Source of the DNA: Microbacterium sp. VKM Ac-2870
GTDB lineage: Bacteria; Actinomycetota; Actinomycetes; Actinomycetales; Microbacteriaceae
DNA: 64,000 nt
NCBI RefSeq assembly: GCF_015350795.1
Contig: NZ_JADKSH010000002.1
Coordinates: 186,001-250,000, forward strand
Reading direction: 5' to 3'
The translations under genes and the position numbers were made by a program. Shown piece by piece: positions 38,905-49,308 of the stretch. How positions within the stretch are numbered: position 1 is the stretch's first letter; each line of letters opens with the position of its first letter. The notes beneath the pieces were generated by a model. The model was not told the DNA's origin. It saw only the letters and a list, made by a program, of their open reading frames with translations, and did no database searches.

Positions 38905-38976
38905 CTGGCACTCGCGTTGCACGAGTGCCAGCCGCGCCCTAGACTTCTGTTAGCACTCCACCCGTGTGGGTGCTAA
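38905..38976 (+). promoter_or_regulatory. groES promoter with two CIRCE operators
   Basis: CIRCE-1 is TGGCACTC-N9-GAGTGCCA (within 38905-38931) and CIRCE-2 is TTAGCACTC-N9-GGGTGCTAA (38950-38976). TTGCAC (38917-38922) and TAGACT (38940-38945) form a promoter with a 17-bp spacer, so CIRCE-1 covers the -35 and CIRCE-2 the start region. CIRCE is the HrcA heat-shock repressor site. Confidence 0.88.
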
Positions 38977-39017
38977 CGAGTCTTGAAGCATCACGCCCAG
39001 CAAGAAAGAGGTAGACC

Positions 39018-39314
39018 GTGTCGGTTTCCATCAAGCCGCTCGAGGACCGCATCGTCATCAAGCAGGTCGAGGCTGAGCAGGTCACGTCCAGTGGCCTCGT
39101 CATCCCCGACACCGCCAAGGAGAAGCCCCAGGAGGGCGAGGTCGTGGCCGTGGGTCCCGGCCGCATCGACGACAACGGCAACCGCGTACCGCTCGACGTC
39201 GCCGTGGGCGACCGCGTCATCTACAGCAAGTACGGCGGCACCGAGGTGAAGTTCGACGGCGACGAGTTCCTCGTCCTGTCGGCTCGCGACGTTCTGGCGG
39301 TCGTCGTCCGCTGA
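39018..39314 (+). CDS. groES: Co-chaperonin GroES
   Basis: This 98-residue heptameric lid of the chaperonin carries the standard motifs: [36 protein letters not shown] (mobile loop) and [19 protein letters not shown] start behind AAGAAAGAGG. Transcription is HrcA-controlled through the two upstream CIRCE sites. Unlike many actinobacteria no groEL follows: an 18-bp terminator closes the unit and the next gene is rarD. GroEL must be encoded elsewhere. Confidence 0.97.
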   Translation: MSVSIKPLEDRIVIKQVEAEQVTSSGLVIPDTAKEKPQEGEVVAVGPGRIDDNGNRVPLDVAVGDRVIYSKYGGTEVKFDGDEFLVLSARDVLAVVVR

Positions 39315-39327
39315 CGATCCACGCCTC

Positions 39328-39365
39328 AGAGAAGGCCCGGATGCCACGGCATCCGGGCCTTCTCT
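39328..39365 (+). terminator. groES terminator
   Basis: AGAGAAGGCCCGGATGCC (39328-39345) pairs perfectly with the 18 bases at 39348-39365; very tight loop. The stem contains the recurrent GGATGCC word. Confidence 0.8.
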
Positions 39366-39463
39366 GCATCCGGCTGCGCTCGCGAGGCGAAACGTGGCGG
39401 TTCGCGGACGGGGAACGGCAGGATGCCGCAGGGGCGGAGGAGATGAGCGTGTCAGGGGCGTCG

Positions 39464-39469
39464 TAGGCT
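39464..39469 (+). promoter_or_regulatory. -10 hexamer TAGGCT for rarD, leaderless
   Basis: TAGGCT ends 7 nt before the ATG at 39477. Confidence 0.5.
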
Positions 39470-39476
39470 TTGTCTC

Positions 39477-40409
39477 ATGACACCCGCTGAGACCGCCCGT
39501 GAGGAGAGGCTCGGCGCGGCCTACGCCTTCGGGGCGTATGTGCTCTGGGGTTTCCTGCCGCTGTACTTCCTCCTGCTGGCCCCGATCGGTCCGTGGGAGA
39601 TCGTCGTCTGGCGCATCCTCTTCTCCTTGCTGTTCTGCGCCATCCTCCTCACCGTGACGCGCACGTGGGGCAAGTTGTTCGCCATCCTCCGCGATCGCCG
39701 CCTCGTGTTCTGGACGATCATCGCGGGCCTGCTGATCTACGTGAACTGGCAGGTGTTTCTCATCGGCATCCTGACCGGACACGTGATCGAGGGAAGCCTC
39801 GGCTACTTCATCAATCCGATCGTCACCGTGCTGCTCGGTGTGATCGTGCTGAAGGAGCGCCTGCGCACCGCGCAGTGGATCGCCATCGCCTTCGCGGGGC
39901 TCGCCGTCATCGTCATCATCGTCGCGTACGGATCTGTGCCCTGGATCGCTCTCATCCTCGCGGCCAGCTTCGGCACGTACGGTCTCGTGAAGAAGCAGAT
40001 CGGCCCGCGGGTCGACGCCGTCAGTGGGCTGACGCTCGAGTCGCTGTGGTTGACGCCCATCGCCGTCGTCCAGCTCGTCATCGTCGCGAACACCACCGGC
40101 CTCGTCATCGGCACCCAGGGTGCCGGCCACACCGTGCTTGTGACTCTCGCGGGCGTGGTCACCGCCGTACCGCTGCTGCTGTTCGCCTCGGGGGCGCGCC
40201 GCGCGCCGCTCACGCTCATCGGTCTGCTGCAGTTCGCCGCGCCGATCCTGCAGTTCATCACCGGCGCCTGGCTGCTGCACGAACCCATGCCGCTGGAGCG
40301 ATGGATCGGCTTCGCGCTGGTCTGGCTCGCCCTCGTCGTCCTGAGCGTCGATTCGGTGCTCCACGCCCGGCGCTCGCGCGCCGCATCGGCCATCGCCGAA
40401 CTGGTCTGA
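39477..40409 (+). CDS. rarD: RarD-type EamA-family transporter
   Basis: This 310-residue inner-membrane protein has ten predicted helices in two EamA repeats. The RarD branch signature is clear: GAAYAFGAYVLWGFLPLYF at the start, NWQVFLIGILTGHVIEGSLG, GYFINPIVTVLLGVIVLKER and FGTYGLVKKQIG. Members are drug/metabolite-type exporters, but the RarD substrate is not established. A leaderless-type TAGGCT box precedes the ATG. No operon partner is evident. Confidence 0.92.
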   Translation: MTPAETAREERLGAAYAFGAYVLWGFLPLYFLLLAPIGPWEIVVWRILFSLLFCAILLTVTRTWGKLFAILRDRRLVFWTIIAGLLIYVNWQVFLIGILTGHVIEGSLGYFINPIVTVLLGVIVLKERLRTAQWIAIAFAGLAVIVIIVAYGSVPWIALILAASFGTYGLVKKQIGPRVDAVSGLTLESLWLTPIAVVQLVIVANTTGLVIGTQGAGHTVLVTLAGVVTAVPLLLFASGARRAPLTLIGLLQFAAPILQFITGAWLLHEPMPLERWIGFALVWLALVVLSVDSVLHARRSRAASAIAELV

Positions 40410-40637
40410 ACGGCCGCGCAGCCGACCGGCTGCAGACGAGCTCGAAAACACCCCGAAGCGTTCTGCACACACCTCGGGGCCCGCGGCACCCGCTTTCGCC
40501 TTTCATAACGATTGCGTCGCGGTGCTTTCCTTCGATGCGTGCGCGAAACATCCTGGTGACACAGCGGGATTACCGTTCAAGCCAGACCGCGGAGGCTTCT
40601 TGCGCCGCGCGATGTCATCGAAGAAAGGGAAGAACCT

Positions 40638-41978
40638 ATGGTTCATCGCAACAAGGCGCTCGTCGCTGCGCTCGCGCTCGCGGGCGCCGCAACGCTCGCG
40701 CTCGCGGGCTGCTCGAGTTCCACCACGAGCCCGGGCTCGACGTCGGCCGCTCCGATGTCGACCGCATCGGGTTCGGCCGATCCCGCGGCCGCCTGCAAGC
40801 CGGGCACCCCGTCGACCGGGCCGTTGACGCTCGCGACGATCCTGCCGCAGACCGGTTCGCTGGCCTACCTCAACCCGCCGGCCGAGGCGGGCTACGGCCT
40901 CGCTGTCGAAGACATCAACGCTGCGGGCGGCGTGCTCGCGCAGCCCATCAAGGTGGGTCCGATCACCGACTCGGGCGCGTCGTCCGACCTGTCGGTCTCG
41001 ACCGCATCGGCCGCGCAGATCGCTTCGTCCGATGCCCAGGTCGTGCTCGGTGCCGAGTCTTCCAGCGTGTCGCTGAACTTCGTCGACACCATCGTCTCGA
41101 AGTGCAAGGTGCAGATCTCGCCCGCGAACACGGCGACCAAGCTCTCGGGCTACTCCAGCTACTACTTCCGCACCGCTCCGCCGGACACGGTGCAGGGCTC
41201 GGCCCTCGGCAACCTCGTCGTCGGTGACGGCGTGCAGAAGGTCGCCTTCATCGTCTTCAACGACGCATACGGCACGGGCCTGCGCGACGTCATCGAGGAC
41301 ACCGTGACCAAGGCCGGTGCCGAGGTCGTCTACGGCGCCAAGGGCAAGGGTCAGGAGTTCGCTCCCGGTCAGAAGACCTTCTCGTCCGAGGTCTCGGCGG
41401 CCATCGCCGCCAAGCCCGACGCGATCGTCATCCTCGCGTTCGACGAGACCAAGCAGATCGTGCCCGAGCTGAAGGCCCAGGGCTTCGACCTGTCGAAGAC
41501 CTACCTCGTCGACGGCAACACGGCCGACTACAGCAAGGACTTCGAGGCGGGCACCCTCTCGGGTGCGCAGGGCACCATCCCCGGCGCACAGCCCGACCCG
41601 GAGTTCAAGCAGCGTCTGGTCGACTTCTACAAGAAGACGGCCAACGCCGATCTGAAGGACTTCTCGTACGCTCCCGAGTCCTACGACGCCATCGTGCTGG
41701 CCGCGCTGGCTGCGGAGAAGGGCAAGGGCACCGACGGTCCGACCATCCAGGCGAACCTCGCTGCGGTGTCCGGTGCCAGCAACGGTGAGAAGTGCACCGA
41801 CTTCGCCGCGTGCCTTGCGCTGCTGAAGAGCGGCAAGGATATCTCGTATGCGGGCAAGGCCGGCATCGGCGCCTTCAACGATCAGAACGACCCGTCGAGC
41901 GCCTTCATCGGCATCTACAAGTTCGACGCGAACAACACGCCCGTCTTCCAGAAGTCCATCCAGGGCTCGGTCGGCTGA
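40638..41978 (+). CDS. livK: Branched-chain amino-acid-type ABC transporter substrate-binding lipoprotein
   Basis: This is a 446-residue extracellular binding protein. It has a signal peptide with lipobox LALAGC (lipidated Cys25), then a Ser/Thr linker and a type-1 periplasmic-binding fold: TLATILPQTGSLAYLNPPAE, VEDINAAGGVL, SPANTATKLS, YFRTAPPDTVQG. Preceded by AAGAAAGGGAAG. It is convergent with livFGMH, and the two share the pair of terminators between them, so the binding protein is transcribed apart from its likely transporter. Ligand (leucine family, other amino acids or amides) not determinable. Confidence 0.9.
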   Translation: MVHRNKALVAALALAGAATLALAGCSSSTTSPGSTSAAPMSTASGSADPAAACKPGTPSTGPLTLATILPQTGSLAYLNPPAEAGYGLAVEDINAAGGVLAQPIKVGPITDSGASSDLSVSTASAAQIASSDAQVVLGAESSSVSLNFVDTIVSKCKVQISPANTATKLSGYSSYYFRTAPPDTVQGSALGNLVVGDGVQKVAFIVFNDAYGTGLRDVIEDTVTKAGAEVVYGAKGKGQEFAPGQKTFSSEVSAAIAAKPDAIVILAFDETKQIVPELKAQGFDLSKTYLVDGNTADYSKDFEAGTLSGAQGTIPGAQPDPEFKQRLVDFYKKTANADLKDFSYAPESYDAIVLAALAAEKGKGTDGPTIQANLAAVSGASNGEKCTDFAACLALLKSGKDISYAGKAGIGAFNDQNDPSSAFIGIYKFDANNTPVFQKSIQGSVG

Positions 41979-41993
41979 CCTGAGGTTCATATA

Positions 41994-42033
41994 AGAGGGG
42001 CGGATGCTGCGCATGCGGCATCCGCCCCTCTTC
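41994..42033 (+). terminator. Terminator after livK
   Basis: AAGAGGGGCGGATGC (41994-42008) pairs perfectly with GCATCCGCCCCTCTT (42019-42033), then CGTTCG. The stem again contains GGATGC. Confidence 0.78.
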
Positions 42034-42083
42034 GTTCGTGGTCTCCCGAATACCCCCGCGGCAACCAGACAGCACCATTACGC

Positions 42084-42127
42084 ACGACAGAGCCCCCGCG
42101 TCGCACCTAACGCGGGGGCTCTGTCGT
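42084..42127. terminator. Terminator of the liv operon (bidirectional)
   Basis: ACGACAGAGCCCCCGCG (42084-42100) pairs with the 17 bases at 42111-42127 across a 10-nt loop, just past the livF stop on the minus strand. Confidence 0.75.
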
Positions 42128-42141
42128 ACGGGGACGTGCGC

Positions 42142-42927
42142 TCAGTCGGTGTGTGTCGCGTCGACGTCGGCGGCCAGCGTTCCCAGGTACAGCTCGATGA
42201 CCTTCGGGTCTTTCGCGAGGTCGCGTCCGGTGCCCTCGTAGGCGTTGCGCCCCTGGTCGAGGACGTACGCGCGATCGCAGATCTGCAGACAGCGGCGGGC
42301 GTTCTGCTCGACCATGATGATCGTGACGCCGGTCTTGTTGATCTCACGCGTACGGATGAATGTCTCGTCCTGACGCACCGGCGACAGGCCGGCGCTGGGC
42401 TCGTCGAGCAGCAGCACCTTCGGCTTCATCATCAGGGCGCGCGCCATCGCGACAGACTGGCGCTCACCGCCCGACAGCGAGCCGGCCCGCTGCTTGCGCC
42501 GCTCGCCCAAGACCGGGAACAGCTCCCAGATCTCGGCGACGCGCGACTGGAAGTCCTTGGGTCGCAGGAACATGCCCATCTGCATGTTCTCTTCGATCGT
42601 CAGCGAGGGGAACACGTTGTTGGTCTGCGGGACGAACCCGATTCCCGCCTGCACCAGCTGGTTGGCCCGTTGGTTGGTGATGTCCTGACCCTCGAGCGTC
42701 ACCGAGCCGGTGCGCACCGTGACGAGCCCGAACAGCGCCTTCAGCAGGGTCGATTTGCCCGCGCCGTTCGGACCGATGATGCCGACGAGCTCGCCGGGGT
42801 AGGCCTCGAGCGTGCAGTCATTGAGGATGTTGACGCCCGGCAGGTAGCCCGCGACGAGACTGTCGGCCTTCACGACCGGGGTCGCGGTGGTGGGTGCGGC
42901 CGCGGGAGCGGCGGATGGCATGCTCAC
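42142..42927 (-). CDS. livF: Branched-chain amino-acid-type ABC transporter ATPase LivF
   Basis: This is one of two ATPases of the LivHMGF importer. The 261-residue protein has Walker A GIIGPNGAGKSTLLKAL, signature LSGGERQSVAMARAL and Walker B KVLLLDEPSAGLSP. A 17-residue Ala/Pro-rich N-terminal extension precedes the domain. The GTG at 42927 overlaps the livG stop; an ATG two codons later is also possible. It is the last gene of a four-gene minus-strand operon. Confidence 0.94.
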   Translation of the reverse strand: MSMPSAAPAAAPTTATPVVKADSLVAGYLPGVNILNDCTLEAYPGELVGIIGPNGAGKSTLLKALFGLVTVRTGSVTLEGQDITNQRANQLVQAGIGFVPQTNNVFPSLTIEENMQMGMFLRPKDFQSRVAEIWELFPVLGERRKQRAGSLSGGERQSVAMARALMMKPKVLLLDEPSAGLSPVRQDETFIRTREINKTGVTIIMVEQNARRCLQICDRAYVLDQGRNAYEGTGRDLAKDPKVIELYLGTLAADVDATHTD

Positions 42928-43937
42928 TTCTCTTCGTCCTCCTGCTCGGCTTCGGCCTCGACCTCGGCCTCGATCTGATGGATGAGGCCGGTCGTGACGG
43001 CGGAGTCGTCGCCGAGATCCGTGTCGTGATACGCGCCCAGGTAGGCATCGATCACGGCGGGGTTCTTCATGACCCGCTCCGGGTCACCTTCGGCGACGAC
43101 CTCGCCCTGGGCCATGACGACCACCCAGTCCGAGATGTGTCGCACCATGTGCATGTCGTGCTCGACGAACAGCACCGTGGTGCCGTCGTTGCGCAGGGCC
43201 TGGATGTGCTCGAGCAGGCTCTGCGTGAGCGCGGGGTTGACGCCGGCCATAGGCTCGTCGAGCATGATCATCTTCGGGTCGCTCATCAGCGCCCGCGCCA
43301 TCTCGAGCAGCTTCTTCTGGCCACCCGAGAGGCTTCCGGCCATGTCATCGCGCTTGGTGTCAAGCTTGAAGCGCTGCAAGAGCTCTTCGGCCTTCTCGAT
43401 GTTCGCCCGCTCGGCGGCGCCCCAGAGGGGCTTGATCAGCCCGACGGCGAGGTTCTCACCCGGGTTTCCCTTCGCCCCGATGAGCATGTTGTCCAGCACC
43501 GTCATGCGCGACAGCGCTTTCGTGAGCTGGAATGTGCGCACCATGCCGGCGCGGGCGACCTTGGATGCCGCCGTGTTGACCATCGTGCGGCCATCGAACG
43601 ACCAGCGCGCCGCGTCGTCGGCCGCAGGGCCGCCGAAGAGCTTCTTCGCCGACGAGGGCTTGTCGAAGCCGGTGATCAGGTTGAAGAACGTCGTCTTTCC
43701 GGCACCGTTCGGGCCGATCAGCGCGGTGATCGCACCGCGCTGCACCTCCAGGTGGCCCACATCGACGGCCGTCATGCCGCCGAAGCGGCGCACGATGTTG
43801 TCGACGACCAGAATCGGGTCAGGCTTGGCCGAGCCGGGCGTCTCGGCCACGTTCAGCAGCGTCGAGCGGATGGCTTGTGTGATGGCGCCTGGCTCGGTCG
43901 GGGTGGGCACAGCGCGGTCGGCGGTCTGGTCAGGCAT
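42924..43937 (-). CDS. livG: Branched-chain amino-acid-type ABC transporter ATPase LivG
   Basis: This 337-residue ATPase is longer than the usual 255, because of a 40-residue N-terminal extension and a C-terminal tail of about 30 residues that becomes very acidic (EVEAEAEQEDEEK). Core motifs: ALIGPNGAGKTTFFNLITG, SLSGGQKKLLEMARAL, MIMLDEPMAGVNP, plus the LivG-specific VRTFQLTKALSRMTVLDN. Overlaps livM by 8 nt and livF by 4 nt. Confidence 0.94.
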   Translation of the reverse strand: MPDQTADRAVPTPTEPGAITQAIRSTLLNVAETPGSAKPDPILVVDNIVRRFGGMTAVDVGHLEVQRGAITALIGPNGAGKTTFFNLITGFDKPSSAKKLFGGPAADDAARWSFDGRTMVNTAASKVARAGMVRTFQLTKALSRMTVLDNMLIGAKGNPGENLAVGLIKPLWGAAERANIEKAEELLQRFKLDTKRDDMAGSLSGGQKKLLEMARALMSDPKMIMLDEPMAGVNPALTQSLLEHIQALRNDGTTVLFVEHDMHMVRHISDWVVVMAQGEVVAEGDPERVMKNPAVIDAYLGAYHDTDLGDDSAVTTGLIHQIEAEVEAEAEQEDEEK

Positions 43938-44925
43938 TGAAGCTCAACTCCTTCTTATTGCCGAGGATGCCTTGTGGTCGGAAGATCACCAGCAGCATCA
44001 ATGCCACGCCGATCAGCACCCACGACAGCCACTGCGTCTGCTGCGTGTTGAGGATCGAGGTGGGGATGTACTCGCCGGCGATCTGCACGATCGCGATGCG
44101 CACGACGAAGAAGATGATCGCGCCGAGCAGCGGACCGAAGATCGTCGCGGCGCCACCGAGGAGCATGATCGTCCACAGGTTGAAGGTCAGCGGCCTGCCG
44201 AAGCCGTCCGGCTGCACCGACGCCGGCAGCACCACGAGGATGCCGGCGATACCGCCGAGCACACCGCCGATGATGAGGGCCTGCATCTTGTAGGAGTACG
44301 AGCTCTTGCCGAGGCTGCGGACGGCATCCTCGTCTTCGCGGATGCCCTTGAGAACGCGCCCCCAGGGGCTGCGCATCGCGAGCCAGGTGAACAGCAGCGC
44401 GATGAGGACGAGGCCCCACGCCACGAGGCGCGTCCACCAGTCGTTGCCCGAACCCGGGTCGGTGTTGGGGTAGGTGAACCAGAGGAACTGGGTCGTCCCC
44501 GGCGGCAGGAACGATAGCTCCGTGAATGCGCCGCGGTACTCCGGGCCGACGAGGCCGGTCGATCCGCCCGTCACGTCGGCGAGGGCGGCGAGGCGACCGA
44601 CCATGCGGACGATCTCCGCCGCACAGATCGTCACGATCGCGAGGTAGTCGCCGCGCAGTCGCAGCGTCGGGATGCCGAGCACGAATGCGAACACGACGCA
44701 GGCGAGGATAGCGACGAGAACGCCGAGCCAGAACCCGCCCCCGTTGATGACGGTGATCGCGAATCCGTACGCGCCGAGGAGCATGAAGCCTGCTTGGCCC
44801 ATGTTCATCAGGCCGGTGTATCCGAAGTGGATGTTGAGTCCGATGGCGGCGATGACATACGCCGCCGTGACGGGTGCGATCGCGGTTTCGGTGAGCTGCT
44901 GAAGCAGCGTGATCCAGAAGTCCAT
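43930..44925 (-). CDS. livM: Branched-chain amino-acid-type ABC transporter permease LivM
   Basis: This 331-residue membrane subunit has about ten helices. Typical LivM features: YVIAAIGLNIHFGYTGLMNMGQ (seen as GLNIHFGYTGLMNMGQAGF), GIPTLRLRGDYLAIVTICAAEI and FNLWTIMLLGGAATIFGP. The ATG at 44925 is used because GGGAGAGGG precedes it and the helix pattern starts there; the longer open frame upstream is a shadow of livH. An 11-nt gap separates it from livH. Confidence 0.93.
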   Translation of the reverse strand: MDFWITLLQQLTETAIAPVTAAYVIAAIGLNIHFGYTGLMNMGQAGFMLLGAYGFAITVINGGGFWLGVLVAILACVVFAFVLGIPTLRLRGDYLAIVTICAAEIVRMVGRLAALADVTGGSTGLVGPEYRGAFTELSFLPPGTTQFLWFTYPNTDPGSGNDWWTRLVAWGLVLIALLFTWLAMRSPWGRVLKGIREDEDAVRSLGKSSYSYKMQALIIGGVLGGIAGILVVLPASVQPDGFGRPLTFNLWTIMLLGGAATIFGPLLGAIIFFVVRIAIVQIAGEYIPTSILNTQQTQWLSWVLIGVALMLLVIFRPQGILGNKKELSFNA

Positions 44926-44936
44926 GGCCCTCTCCC

Positions 44937-48057
<3,121 letters not shown>

Positions 48058-48065
48058 CCCGCCGC

Positions 48066-48178
48066 GCGGCATCCGCTGCGTGGAAGGTCTTTCTGCCCGC
48101 ACGAACTCCGCAGATCTTTGCGTACTCCGCATCCATCTCCATGATCGGATGCGGAGTACGCCGTTTTCTGCGGAGTTC
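48066..48178. repeat. Palindromic repeat, copy 1 (upstream of the DUF559 gene)
   Basis: This begins GCGGCATCCGC. The inner stem GCGTACTCCGCATCC (48120-48134) pairs perfectly with 48147-48161 over a 12-nt loop, and the outer stem GAACTCCGCAGA (48103-48114) pairs with TCTGCGGAGTTC (48167-48178). A related copy lies at 49139. Confidence 0.75.
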
Positions 48179-48271
48179 ATCGCCTCCTCCCCAGCCGCCG
48201 GCCGGGGTCGGATTGTCCACGGGCGCGCGGGGAGCGGTATCCGTCCCTCGCCCAGACAACAGGATGCCGGG

Positions 48272-49120
48272 ATGCGCCTCGCTTCCGTGTCCGATCGCCT
48301 TCGGGGGACCGCGCTGCACCGGGATCAGCTCCGACGCGAGGGGTACAGCGATCTCCTGCTGCGGGCGGCCGTCCGTGCCGGGGAGATCGAGCTGTACCGT
48401 CGCGCCTGGTTTGTATCCCCGGAAGCACCGGCCGATCTGCGCGCGGCGGCCCGCTGGGGTGGCCGCCTCACATGCACGTCGTTCGCGCGGCGACACGGAT
48501 GGTGGATGCCGGAGGGCGTTCTCGACGAGGTGCACCTGCACTTTCCGCCGGGGTCGACGGGTCCGCGTGCCCCGTGGGACGGCATTGCTCACTGGACGCG
48601 GCCGATCGCGCCCGTTGGACGGTCGCTCGTGGCCACAGTCGAGGATGCCCTCGCGCACATCGCCGTGTGCCAGCCGCCCGAGACCGCGCTCGTCATCTGG
48701 GAGAGCGCGACCCGGGTCGAACAGCTCGCACCCGAAGCGCTCCGCGCCGTTCGATGGGTTACGCCCACGGCGGTCGAGCTGGCCGCCGAGGTCACCGGGC
48801 TGGCCGACTCAGGGCTCGAGGTGTTGGTGTGCCGGCCGTTGCAGCGCCTGCGTGTTCGCGTGCGTCAGCAGGTCTACCTCGCCGGAAGGCCCGTCGACGT
48901 GCTCGTCGGCGAGTGGCTCGTGATCCAGATCGACGGATGGGCGCATCACTCGTCGTCCGCACAGCGCTCGAAGGACATCGCGCACGATGCGGAGCTGCGC
49001 CTGCGCGGCTACACCGTGCTCCGATTCTCGTATGCGCAGGTTGTGCACGACGCAGCCGGTGTCGAGCGCACGATCCGCCGTGCACTGGCCGCGGGGTTCC
49101 ACGACAGGCCGTCCGTCTAG
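48272..49120 (+). CDS. AbiEi-like N-terminal domain plus DUF559 (Vsr-like) nuclease-fold protein
   Basis: This is a 282-residue protein. Residues 5-60 (LHRDQLRREGYSDLLLRAAV, RAGEIELYRRAWFVSP) resemble the winged-helix antitoxin domain of AbiEi-type proteins. The C-terminus is DUF559, a PD-(D/E)XK relative: RPVDVLVGEWLVIQIDGWAH followed by RSKDIAHDAELRLRGYTVLR. The usual Glu before the DG is Gln219 here, so nuclease activity is uncertain. The ATG at 48272 is chosen because the longer frame would run through the palindromic repeat. It is flanked on both sides by copies of that repeat. Role unknown. Confidence 0.72.
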   Translation: MRLASVSDRLRGTALHRDQLRREGYSDLLLRAAVRAGEIELYRRAWFVSPEAPADLRAAARWGGRLTCTSFARRHGWWMPEGVLDEVHLHFPPGSTGPRAPWDGIAHWTRPIAPVGRSLVATVEDALAHIAVCQPPETALVIWESATRVEQLAPEALRAVRWVTPTAVELAAEVTGLADSGLEVLVCRPLQRLRVRVRQQVYLAGRPVDVLVGEWLVIQIDGWAHHSSSAQRSKDIAHDAELRLRGYTVLRFSYAQVVHDAAGVERTIRRALAAGFHDRPSV

Positions 49121-49138
49121 ATCGTGGGAGGAGATGCC

Positions 49139-49230
49139 GCGGCATCCGCCGGCGCGTACGAACTCCGCGGGTTCTCGCAAACTCCGCATCCAACGTCGCG
49201 ATCGGATGCGGAGTTCGCCGCATTCTGCAC
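49139..49230. repeat. Palindromic repeat, copy 2 (downstream of the DUF559 gene)
   Basis: Also begins GCGGCATCCGC. The inner stem GCAAACTCCGCATCC (49177-49191) pairs with GGATGCGGAGTTCGC (49204-49218), 14 of 15 positions, over the same 12-nt loop size as copy 1. The outer stem is decayed. Same orientation as copy 1. Confidence 0.7.
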
Positions 49231-49308
49231 CGTTCGCGCAGCCTCGCGCCGACCCGATAAGCTGATCGGCTCTGCGCCCGCGACGCGGCGGGGGCGGAAG
49301 GACCCATC

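Noticed and set aside
48080..48271. Longer N-terminus for the DUF559 protein starting at 48080
   Set aside because: It would translate the palindromic repeat; the domain begins after ATG 48272, which has a plausible ribosome site.
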